From the IMG/VR virus record IMGVR_UViG_3300027797_000012, positions 62,001-126,000 of that record: a DNA stretch of 64,000 nucleotides. The stretch is one strand, 5' to 3'. Positions 31,202 to 38,686 of this stretch are shown in pieces. Numbering within the stretch: the stretch's first letter is position 1; each line of letters opens with the position of its first letter. A program made the translations under genes and the position numbers. Below the pieces are notes generated by a model that was given only the letters and a program-made list of their open reading frames with translations, did not search any database and had not been told where the DNA came from. This DNA is from a virus.

Positions 31202-33000
31202 AGCTTTCCTGCCTTATCGTCTTTGAGTAGTGAGAGAAGCTTGTCTTTATCTTTTACGATTTGTTCAAAGTTATCAGCCTTAGTTGATAGAACTTGGATA
31301 ACACGTTCTTCAATTGAGCCGTCTGTAACGTAATCTGTAACAATAATCGAGTCGTGGATCTCAGAACCGATACGGTGCACGCGGTCAAGCGCTTGTTTGT
31401 GGTCAACAAGTGACCATGGACGTTGCAGCATTACTAAACGACGAGCTGCAGTTAAAGTAATTCCAACTCCGCCAGCCTGCGCGGTAAATAGAATCCACTT
31501 TAGCTTGCCCGACTGAAAATCATCAACCGCTTGCTGACGTTCATCTTCGTTCTGTGCTCCGGTTATCAAACCGTGAGGGATCTTAGCCTTTGTCATTTCC
31601 GCGCTTAATAACTCAATTAACTGACGCGATACTGCGCAGACTGCGACAGAATCATCGCCAAAATCTCCGCTGTTTATGTCGCTCATTAAAGAATCTACCT
31701 TGCAAGAAGGCTCAGCAAGTATGGCGCGCATCTCGCCGGTGTCTTCGTTTACGTCCATGGTTGCATATGAACTTGCAAACTGGAGTAGGCGAATAGTTTG
31801 AGTAAGCGCTGAAGGTGCGGTAATCGCATCTCCAGACTCTAACTCTGCAATCATGGTGTCGCGCATCTGGTCATAAGCCTTCTTTTGCTTAGTCGACATC
31901 TCTATATCGCGACGTTCAAACATCATTTCAGGTAACCATGGCAAAACTTTTGCCTTAAGCATACGACGCATACGTGGATTGACAGTTGCGTAGAACTCTT
32001 GTTCCATGTGTGGCTTTACGCCTAAAACCATCATGCCACCGAAGGCATTTAACATTACGTTAACCATACGATCAACCCAACGGGTCTTGCTTGGCCACTC
32101 TTCAGGTGATAGCCAGTGAAGGATAGACCATAGATCTAAAACGTTGTTTGCGATAGGTGTTCCCGTTAACGCAAAGCGAATATCCGCGTCGCCTGTTGCA
32201 GCCCACAAAGCACGAGATTGCTTTGACTTTGGCTCTTTAGAGCGGTGTATCTCATCAGCAATCACTGCCTTAAAGTCGATTTCGTTAAGTTCCCGCTTGT
32301 GAACCTCGCAACGATTTATTGTTGTTTTATCATCGTGCCCGCCGCAGTCTGTACAACGAGCTAAGGCAACCGAGCCATAAGGTGCAAGACGCGAGTGAGA
32401 GCGCAAGGACTCCCAGTTAATAACGTATACGTCAGCCTCGCCCTCGAAGATCTTCCTACGCTGAGTTGCAGAGCCTTTGATAACTTCAACATCAACACCA
32501 GGCCACCACATATCAAACTCGCGCTTCCAGTTTTTCTTTAATGTGTTAGGGCAAACGATAAGAGCAGGGAAAACATCTTCGCCGTTGTCTTGTAGTTGCT
32601 TTAATGCTCTAATTGCCTGGGCTGTTTTACCTAAACCAGGCTCATCTGCTAATAATGCTCTACGGGCTACCGATAGGAATTTAACGCCCGCACGCTGGTG
32701 CGGGAACAGGTCCTCGTTACCCTCTTCAAGGGTTTCTAGGTCACGAAGTTCATTGGCTGGGGTAATACGTGTAGTCACTTCGTTGGTTGCCCAGGAGGCC
32801 AATCTAGGGCCAATCTCAAGGTCAGTCTTAAAGGTAGATCGCAACGCTAAGCATGTTGCCCATGACGTAGGGACAGCCCACACCTGAGTCTTTGCGTCCC
32901 ACTTCGCTCCTGGAATACTCTTGCAAAGCTCCTTGAGACGCCACTCGGTGTTTATTATTACGTGCTTGCCCGATTCATCGAGCTCTACGTTTACTGGCAC
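31198..33000 (-). CDS. SNF2-family DEAD-like helicase with HARP-type N-terminus
   Basis: A 600-residue ATPase starting at GTG. Residues 1-60 (KSIPGAKWDAKTQVWAVP) resemble a HARP domain. Motif I is DEPGLGKT (119-126), motif II DEIH (249-252), and LTGTPIAN and LQRPWSLVDHKQALDRVHRIG are SNF2 motifs III and VI. Between motifs Ia and II an insert with CTDCGGH and CEVH (from 216) may bind zinc. Such phage proteins remodel forks or displace proteins during replication. It forms a block with the nuclease, resolvase and polymerase. Confidence 0.88.
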   Translation of the reverse strand: MPVNVELDESGKHVIINTEWRLKELCKSIPGAKWDAKTQVWAVPTSWATCLALRSTFKTDLEIGPRLASWATNEVTTRITPANELRDLETLEEGNEDLFPHQRAGVKFLSVARRALLADEPGLGKTAQAIRALKQLQDNGEDVFPALIVCPNTLKKNWKREFDMWWPGVDVEVIKGSATQRRKIFEGEADVYVINWESLRSHSRLAPYGSVALARCTDCGGHDDKTTINRCEVHKRELNEIDFKAVIADEIHRSKEPKSKQSRALWAATGDADIRFALTGTPIANNVLDLWSILHWLSPEEWPSKTRWVDRMVNVMLNAFGGMMVLGVKPHMEQEFYATVNPRMRRMLKAKVLPWLPEMMFERRDIEMSTKQKKAYDQMRDTMIAELESGDAITAPSALTQTIRLLQFASSYATMDVNEDTGEMRAILAEPSCKVDSLMSDINSGDFGDDSVAVCAVSRQLIELLSAEMTKAKIPHGLITGAQNEDERQQAVDDFQSGKLKWILFTAQAGGVGITLTAARRLVMLQRPWSLVDHKQALDRVHRIGSEIHDSIIVTDYVTDGSIEERVIQVLSTKADNFEQIVKDKDKLLSLLKDDKAGKL

Positions 33001-33088
33001 CTTTTACTTATCCTTTCGTCGTTATGTCGCTATACTAACAGGAAACTACAGAAATGTTATTACATTTTCACTTAGTATGTAGTTTTTA

Positions 33089-33541
33089 TCATTGAAGCAG
33101 TCTTCTAGGAATCCAACCGAGCTTTACGCACTGTAGCAAGGCGTGTCGTATCGCATCAAGAGCGTGTCCTTCGCCGCCTACATACCAATACTCAAGCTTC
33201 TTAAGTTTAGAATTATCAAACATTGCCTTGGCGTCGGAAGGTGACTGAAGGATGATGTCATCTGCCTTTCTTCCCGCGTCCATAAGACATTGCTTGAGAA
33301 TACCAATTTGCTCGAGGCTGTACGGAGCCTGCGACTTTTTTGCCGTCTGAGCGTTAATGATAAAGCGCTCGCAGACAATAATTACGTCAGGGTACTCAAC
33401 AAGAGTGTCACGAATAGGCTTAGCGTACTCTTCTTGTTGATACTCTCCAGCCCAGAGCAAGACAGGTTCTTCACCGCGCTCAAACGAGAACAATGTCATG
33501 CCTGTTGCCTTGCCTGGATCTACTGATAAGATTACCTTCAT
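33089..33541 (-). CDS. RuvC-like Holliday junction resolvase
   Basis: A 150-residue RNase H-fold nuclease. The acidic set is D8 (ILSVDPGKATG), the Glu in VCERFII and the Asp in GHALDAIRHAL near the end. It is slightly shorter than bacterial RuvC (about 170). It resolves recombination or replication branches before packaging. It overlaps the polymerase gene by four bases. Confidence 0.83.
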   Translation of the reverse strand: MKVILSVDPGKATGMTLFSFERGEEPVLLWAGEYQQEEYAKPIRDTLVEYPDVIIVCERFIINAQTAKKSQAPYSLEQIGILKQCLMDAGRKADDIILQSPSDAKAMFDNSKLKKLEYWYVGGEGHALDAIRHALLQCVKLGWIPRRLLQ

Positions 33542-35373
33542 CGATACTTTTCTCCCCAGTTCTCCATAGGTCCGTCAATTCCAGATGTCAAAGGTACAGC
33601 CCAGCCTTCGGTTGTAGTCATGCACTGCTTTACAATTTTCATAATCTCCTGCGCGTCCTCGCGCGGAGCATTGAGTACAATTTCATCGTGCACTGGGACG
33701 ATAAGCAGTTCAGTTAATTCTGCCTGATCTAGCTTTATTAAGTTAGACTTAAATACCTCGGCAGCTCCACCTTGAATTAAATAGTTAACAAGTGTGTATA
33801 CTCGATCTTCATCGCAAGGCAAGCGTCTGCCAGTCCATGTGTAGACGTAGCCTTGGCCTTCTGCTTTAAGTCTACGCATACCGGCGTCTTCAATTTGTTT
33901 TTGAAAGAGTGACATACCAGGGAAGCGCATGTCGAACGCGTCTGAAACAGTTCTCATCTGACCTTCTGCTACACCAGCTGTAAGTGCTTGTTTTGCGACG
34001 CCTGCGCCGTAGAGACGGCCGTAGACAGTTCCTTTGATGAGATTACGACGCTTGTCCGACCGTTGCATCGTAGGGTCGTTGTAAATTTCACGACCAATTT
34101 CAGTGAACGGATCTGACCCTGTTGCATCTGCACGGTTAAATAGCGTGATGAGGTTTGGGTCTTGTGAGAGGGATGCGAACATTCTAAATTCGACCTGGTC
34201 AAGGTCTGATGTGATAATGACATGATCTTCATCCTTTGGAATAAACGCAGTACGGACTGTATCGTCACCCTTAGGCAAAGTCTGTAGTGCTGGGTTCTGA
34301 ATTGACATACGACTTGTTCGTGCGCCAAGTGTTTTTACAGATGGGTGGACAAAACCATTCACATTGTCATTGATAAAGTTTGCAAAGTACGTGTTAGCGA
34401 GCTTGTCTGCCTTGCGCTGTTTGAGCACGATCTCGGCAAGTTCTTTTACCTCAGAGTTACCCGCAATAGCTAAGAATTGCAATTGGTCCTTAGATGCGGA
34501 TTTTTGTCCTGAAGGCGTATACTCGTTAATCTCTGCGCCAAGTGACTCTAGCAAGCGCACTAGTTGAATGTTACTAGTTATAGAAACGCCAGCGTACTTT
34601 TGCTGCGCCCACGACTTGACTTGCTCCGTGTACGAAGTAAGCTCGTCAAACTTCTTTCTAGAGTAGTCTAGGTCAATTCGTGCGCCGTTGAGCTCCATAC
34701 GTGTAACAATGCGGCGAGTCTGCATTTCAAGTTCGTACGCTTTATGGTACGGCTGTCCTGGACCACACTTCTCGTAAAACTGTTCCCATAAGCGCATAGT
34801 TAAGATGCAGTCTAGCGCACCGTATGACCAGTAAGGTTGAAAATTAGTAGGAACAGTTCCCCATGTCCAACCGTTCTTAACAAGCTCTTCATCAAGTGTA
34901 CCCTGCAGTGCAACCGCACGGCCGTCAACGTGTAGAGCAGCAAGACGCTTAAGCGCACCGGTGCCAAGTGGATCTATGATGTGCGCCATAATCATTGTGT
35001 CGTGCACTCTGTGCCAAGGTATTTTCCAACGCGACTGTATGTCAAACCATCGAGCTTCAAAAGCTACGTTGTGACAAACGATAGGTCCATCAAACTTATC
35101 CATAGCCTCATAGAAAACTCCGGCCCATTCATCCCACGGCATAGCCCAGGACTGTTTACCATCGCCAACTTGAACTAAACGTAGTCTGCCGTGCCATGGA
35201 GAAAGTGCATGGTCACGTGGATTGCCTGGAAGTTCTCCAGTTTCAGTGTCAATTGCAATCGCGTTGTGAGGTCGTCGTTCACCTAGCCAAGTTATAAACT
35301 GACCTGCTTTTTCTACGCTGTCAATTAAGTGAAGCTGAACTCCTTCTAAGTTATCAACCATTAGCTTCCTCAA
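33538..35373 (-). CDS. polA: family A DNA polymerase with 3'-5' exonuclease
   Basis: A 611-residue PolI-like enzyme without the 5' nuclease domain. The exonuclease motif is AIDTETGELPG (D42, E44); the polymerase motif A is SDLDQVEFRMF, the O-helix RRNLIKGTVYGRLYG has Tyr at the ddNTP-selectivity position, and motif C is VPVHDEIVL. This Tyr is also found in T7 polymerase. It is the replicative polymerase candidate. An internal ATG (residue 5) is an alternative start. The first 20 bases overlap the deaminase gene. Confidence 0.93.
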   Translation of the reverse strand: MRKLMVDNLEGVQLHLIDSVEKAGQFITWLGERRPHNAIAIDTETGELPGNPRDHALSPWHGRLRLVQVGDGKQSWAMPWDEWAGVFYEAMDKFDGPIVCHNVAFEARWFDIQSRWKIPWHRVHDTMIMAHIIDPLGTGALKRLAALHVDGRAVALQGTLDEELVKNGWTWGTVPTNFQPYWSYGALDCILTMRLWEQFYEKCGPGQPYHKAYELEMQTRRIVTRMELNGARIDLDYSRKKFDELTSYTEQVKSWAQQKYAGVSITSNIQLVRLLESLGAEINEYTPSGQKSASKDQLQFLAIAGNSEVKELAEIVLKQRKADKLANTYFANFINDNVNGFVHPSVKTLGARTSRMSIQNPALQTLPKGDDTVRTAFIPKDEDHVIITSDLDQVEFRMFASLSQDPNLITLFNRADATGSDPFTEIGREIYNDPTMQRSDKRRNLIKGTVYGRLYGAGVAKQALTAGVAEGQMRTVSDAFDMRFPGMSLFQKQIEDAGMRRLKAEGQGYVYTWTGRRLPCDEDRVYTLVNYLIQGGAAEVFKSNLIKLDQAELTELLIVPVHDEIVLNAPREDAQEIMKIVKQCMTTTEGWAVPLTSGIDGPMENWGEKYR

Positions 35374-35833
35374 ATATTGTCATTTCAATGTTGCACTTAA
35401 TAAAGTACTCCATAACTTTTTCTGGCTGCCTGTGCTCTGCCTTTGATTGTATACGCATAACTACTCTAGATACACCAGAATTGGATACTAACTTTGCGCA
35501 TTGCATACACGCAGCGTCTGTTATGTATATGGTTCCGCCTTCAGTGCGCGATCTATCGACGTACAGTAGCGCGTTTGCCTCCGCATGTATGGACGGGCAT
35601 GCGTCATACATATTGTCTAATGGGGCAGTGCCTTGTGCACGTGGGCACCAGTTAACACATTCGCCTTCATTTGGAAAAGAAGCAGCTGGCCCGTTGTAAC
35701 CTGTAGAACTAACACGTTGATCTTTAGAAACTACAACCGCGCCAATTTGAGCGCGGCTACAACGAGAACGTAAGGCTACAGTGTCTGCAACCTGCATCCA
35801 GACTTCATCCCACGAAGGACGAGTGTTTGTCAT
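35354..35833 (-). CDS. dCMP deaminase
   Basis: A 159-residue zinc deaminase. SIHAEANALL carries the zinc His and catalytic Glu, and ITDAACMQCAKLV the two zinc cysteines (the usual Pro before the first Cys is Ala). CSRAQIGAVVV and GYNGP are family blocks. It turns dCMP into dUMP for dTMP synthesis. Its presence matters for the hydroxymethyl-dCMP hypothesis because both enzymes draw on dCMP. Confidence 0.88.
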   Translation of the reverse strand: MTNTRPSWDEVWMQVADTVALRSRCSRAQIGAVVVSKDQRVSSTGYNGPAASFPNEGECVNWCPRAQGTAPLDNMYDACPSIHAEANALLYVDRSRTEGGTIYITDAACMQCAKLVSNSGVSRVVMRIQSKAEHRQPEKVMEYFIKCNIEMTIFEEANG

Positions 35834-36015
35834 TCTGATAAGTCTCCCATGCCTTCTGTGACTGACGCGGCAAGTACTTTTGCAACTAACGAAAGAGCTT
35901 CCTTACGAGAAAAGCCTGCGCGCTTTAGCTCTTCAAACATCTCATGAAGCTGGATTACCGCATCTCTTAGAGGGCTATCATCTTCTTCGTACTTCTTCAT
36001 ATCGTCATTACCCAT
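35830..36015 (-). CDS. hypothetical small helical protein
   Basis: A 61-residue protein: acidic N-terminus, then LHEMFEELKRAGFSRKEALSLVAKVLAAS, two amphipathic helices. It overlaps both neighbours by a few bases. Such proteins are frequent in actinophage replication operons; no function is known. Confidence 0.6.
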   Translation of the reverse strand: MGNDDMKKYEEDDSPLRDAVIQLHEMFEELKRAGFSRKEALSLVAKVLAASVTEGMGDLSE

Positions 36016-36877
36016 TTGTCTTTTCCTCGTTCTTTTTTACTGCCTTAATCATAGCGTTTGCGTACCATTGCTCAAAAGGGTGAAGACCGTACAAAAGCAT
36101 CTGCTCTTCGTGATGTATGGCAGCGGTTAACGCGTCCATGGCAAAATCTGAAACTTGTTCCCATGTATTACCTACCATCGCGGGGATCGTTTCGTATGGT
36201 TCATACGTATGCTTTAGATTTTCAGCAGAGTCATAATGCTGCTCGTAGATGTGCAAAGACCCGACATGATGATGGTACGTGCCTGGCTCAATTCCTAAGA
36301 TAGACGCTATAGCAAGTTGAACACGCGTAAACTGGAAAAAGTCATACGCCGCTCCTAGCCATACATCGTTTGAGCGCATGTACACGCTCATGTTAAGTTT
36401 GTTGTTGCGAATTCTAAATTGATGCAGGATAGTGCACGGGTAGTCTCGCTTATTTGCAAGAAGATCTAGCTCCGGATTCCAAATAGTAACGACCGCCTGT
36501 CGTGTATCTGGGTCTGCCTTAAGTCTTTCAACTACAGGAGCGTACTGCGATTGCGTGCGAACTCCGTATGCCCCGTGAAATAATCCATTGTCCTCGGTGT
36601 AGTTAGTAAACTGTGGGCCGATAGCAATAACAAGTTTAGGTGTGCTTGCGCCTGCGATAAGCTGGCAAGCTTCAACCGCACCGATACCTGCAACAGTCCC
36701 GCGTCCTACACCCAACGGTAAGGTGTTATAAACATCATCAATACGAATAATTGCGTCCTCGATCTCGCGTGTTTTCATACCGCGAGGAGCGACCTCCTTG
36801 CCGTGCTTAAGAACATGCTGAACAAGATCAACGTATCCGTTAACTCCGTCAGGAATATTTATTATCGCAGTATCCAT
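36008..36877 (-). CDS. ThyA-fold enzyme, probable dCMP hydroxymethylase
   Basis: A 289-residue thymidylate-synthase-fold protein. The catalytic Cys is in RDYPCTILHQFRI, and the nucleotide region is VYMRSNDVWLGAAYDFFQF. Aligned by eye to E. coli ThyA, the Asn177 of LPFN is Asp here (AAYD). That Asn-to-Asp change is what sets T4 dCMP hydroxymethylase (gp42) apart from dTMP synthases and shifts preference to dCMP. LHIYEQH keeps the ThyA His/Tyr block. It uses methylene-tetrahydrofolate. A dTMP synthase, or a hydroxymethyl-dUMP enzyme, remains possible without assay. It is followed in the operon by the dNMP kinase. Confidence 0.72.
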   Translation of the reverse strand: MDTAIINIPDGVNGYVDLVQHVLKHGKEVAPRGMKTREIEDAIIRIDDVYNTLPLGVGRGTVAGIGAVEACQLIAGASTPKLVIAIGPQFTNYTEDNGLFHGAYGVRTQSQYAPVVERLKADPDTRQAVVTIWNPELDLLANKRDYPCTILHQFRIRNNKLNMSVYMRSNDVWLGAAYDFFQFTRVQLAIASILGIEPGTYHHHVGSLHIYEQHYDSAENLKHTYEPYETIPAMVGNTWEQVSDFAMDALTAAIHHEEQMLLYGLHPFEQWYANAMIKAVKKNEEKTNG

Positions 36878-37878
36878 TTGTCTCCCCTGTCTTTTCCGTG
36901 CGCTAGTCTTGTTATTGCCTTACCGTACTCTTCTTTTTGTGAGTTAAAAAATCGTTTAACGTGCTGCGGGTGTGAGGTTACGGTGTATAGATAGTCAGGG
37001 ATATTTGCATGGCGTATTCCACGTTCTGCGAGACGCCCTAAAGCTAAAACCGGTGGACGGCGTAACGTACACCATAGATCCTCAAAACGCTCTGAAGACA
37101 TATCGTTTACGTTAACGATACCCATAGATTTCCAGCTGTCTGACTGAAGTGCGGTAAGCAGAAACTCACCTGAGTTGCCATCAACAGGCATGAAAGGTAG
37201 AATAGTTTCCTCGCCATATTTCTTAGTAATATTTCGTCTGTCACCTACAAGTAAAACTCGAGGGAAGCGCGAGCCGATGTACTCCGGGAACTTAGCAAGT
37301 TCCTGCGTGTCATCTTGTATTGAATCAGCCCTGTTAATGATATGCGAAGCAAGATGACCTATAGTGTCTAGTGAGTCAGCCGCAGGAGTTAGGCGTCCTG
37401 CAAGTCCTGCGGAGTTTGCCGCCGCGACTTCATATAACCCTAAGATCTGTTCAAGCTCGTGCGCTTGTATGTAATCGTCACCGCGAGCATTTAGACGACG
37501 AGTAATAACATCAAGAGGTTGATACAACCAAAATTGAGCAACACCACGTGATTTAAGGAAGAGCTCTGTCCATCGCCAACCTGCTCTACCGAGGAGACCA
37601 TATCCGTCACCTGTACCCGTCTCAGGGCGTTTTACCGCGGCGTAAGTTACCTCGCCCCAGTGCCAACGGTCTGCTACGGCTATGCGCTTTGACCAGTCGA
37701 TATTCTCAATAGACGTAACATAATCCTGCAGGACCCAGCGGCGCGTCATCTCTTCGGGCTTAGACTTATGGTAAAACTCGATTTCTTTTTTAGGGAACTT
37801 TTCAGCAAGTTGTTTTTGCACTTCAGACACAAGGGTAGACTTGCCTGAGGCGTCTGTACCTTCAATTACTATAAACAT
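36862..37878 (-). CDS. thymidylate-kinase-like dNMP kinase fused to a UDG-like domain
   Basis: A 338-residue protein. Residues 1-190 are a P-loop kinase (Walker A GTDASGKST, residues 7-15; ADRWHWGE as the DRx block). Residues about 205-338 form a second domain: RVLLVGDRRNI, NSGEFLLTAL, PPVLALGRLAERGI and TSHPQHVKRFF, in the order of uracil-DNA-glycosylase-superfamily proteins but without a clear catalytic motif. The kinase may phosphorylate a modified dCMP, as T4 gp1 does. It has its own promoter (TATAATTT, 27 bases upstream). Confidence 0.75.
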   Translation of the reverse strand: MFIVIEGTDASGKSTLVSEVQKQLAEKFPKKEIEFYHKSKPEEMTRRWVLQDYVTSIENIDWSKRIAVADRWHWGEVTYAAVKRPETGTGDGYGLLGRAGWRWTELFLKSRGVAQFWLYQPLDVITRRLNARGDDYIQAHELEQILGLYEVAAANSAGLAGRLTPAADSLDTIGHLASHIINRADSIQDDTQELAKFPEYIGSRFPRVLLVGDRRNITKKYGEETILPFMPVDGNSGEFLLTALQSDSWKSMGIVNVNDMSSERFEDLWCTLRRPPVLALGRLAERGIRHANIPDYLYTVTSHPQHVKRFFNSQKEEYGKAITRLAHGKDRGDKWILR

Positions 37879-37904
37879 TCGCTGCGTCCTTTGTCTCTAA
37901 GAAA

Positions 37905-37910
37905 ATTATA
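37905..37910 (-). promoter_or_regulatory. minus-strand promoter -10 with shared leader motif
   Basis: TATAATTT lies 27 bases before the ATG at 37878; the leader has GAGACAAAGGACG. This mirrors the promoter at 23517-23522 (same distance, similar leader). No -35 consensus is visible. It would drive the kinase/HMase group. Confidence 0.5.
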
Positions 37911-37925
37911 ACACTAAAACTTGAT

Positions 37926-38396
37926 TTACGGAATAAGCTCTATCCTGTAGATTGACTCGATTCCTTTATCAATATCCGCAGCAACCTGGAGTAGACGCTC
38001 GGCTACCTTGGTTAGGTACCTTGCGCCACCTTGGTCGTATTTGTACAACGCCTCAAGGACCGCATTAGGGTCATCACTTACCTGTGCCCAGTAGCGATGC
38101 TTCTCTGGGAAAACCATCACCGCAGAGCGAGATGGTAGGCACTCTTCGCACGGAAGAGCTCTATCATCTAGTTCATCTGCGCTTATTTCATTAAGACCAT
38201 AACGCTTTACAAGAGGACAGGCTGCACCATGAAAGACGATAGATACGCCTATGCGGGAAAGAACATAGGAGCCGTTGTCTGTCTTATAGAGTGCAAACTC
38301 GATCCAACGTGTAGAGTCACGACGCCAGGAAGATGATTCACTTAGGAGACGTCCATTGAACTGTAAAGTTCTAGCGTTATCCTTAACTTCAAACAC
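37926..38396 (-). CDS. hypothetical protein with CxxC
   Basis: A 156-residue protein starting at GTG. It has a beta-rich first half (NGRLLSESSSWRRDSTRWIEF ... VLSRIGVSIVFHG), a CEEC pair with an earlier Cys (AACP), and a helical C-terminal third. Family not recognised; the pattern resembles a small phage protein that is common in actinophages. It begins the early minus-strand block after the tail genes. Confidence 0.6.
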   Translation of the reverse strand: MFEVKDNARTLQFNGRLLSESSSWRRDSTRWIEFALYKTDNGSYVLSRIGVSIVFHGAACPLVKRYGLNEISADELDDRALPCEECLPSRSAVMVFPEKHRYWAQVSDDPNAVLEALYKYDQGGARYLTKVAERLLQVAADIDKGIESIYRIELIP

Positions 38397-38479
38397 TATA
38401 TCTCTCCCTGTGTCGGTATGTCGCTAGGCAACATATTATCAAACTTATATGAAAAAATCATGACATTTGCACTTTATTA

Positions 38480-38686
38480 CTAAATATCTTCTGCTCTAGC
38501 AACTTTTATTTTTCGTGGGACATCTTGCTCTGGTTCTAGTTCTTCCTCAGGTGCGTTTAGCCTTGCAGTAAGAGCAATAATCGTTGCCTTTTGAACAGCG
38601 ATCTCTTGCGCCAACTCGCCGATGTTAGTGCGTAGCGCGGCAAGTACATGCTCGATCTTTATGTCTTGTTCTTGGTTATTTGTCAT
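38480..38686 (-). CDS. small coiled-coil protein after the tail fibre
   Basis: A 68-residue protein, helical (IEHVLAALRTNIGELAQEIA ... TIIALTARLNA) with an acidic C-terminal part. Its ATG shares one base with the stop of the fibre gene (TAATG). It may be a fibre accessory or a chaperone, but the sequence alone gives no function. Confidence 0.6.
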   Translation of the reverse strand: MTNNQEQDIKIEHVLAALRTNIGELAQEIAVQKATIIALTARLNAPEEELEPEQDVPRKIKVARAEDI

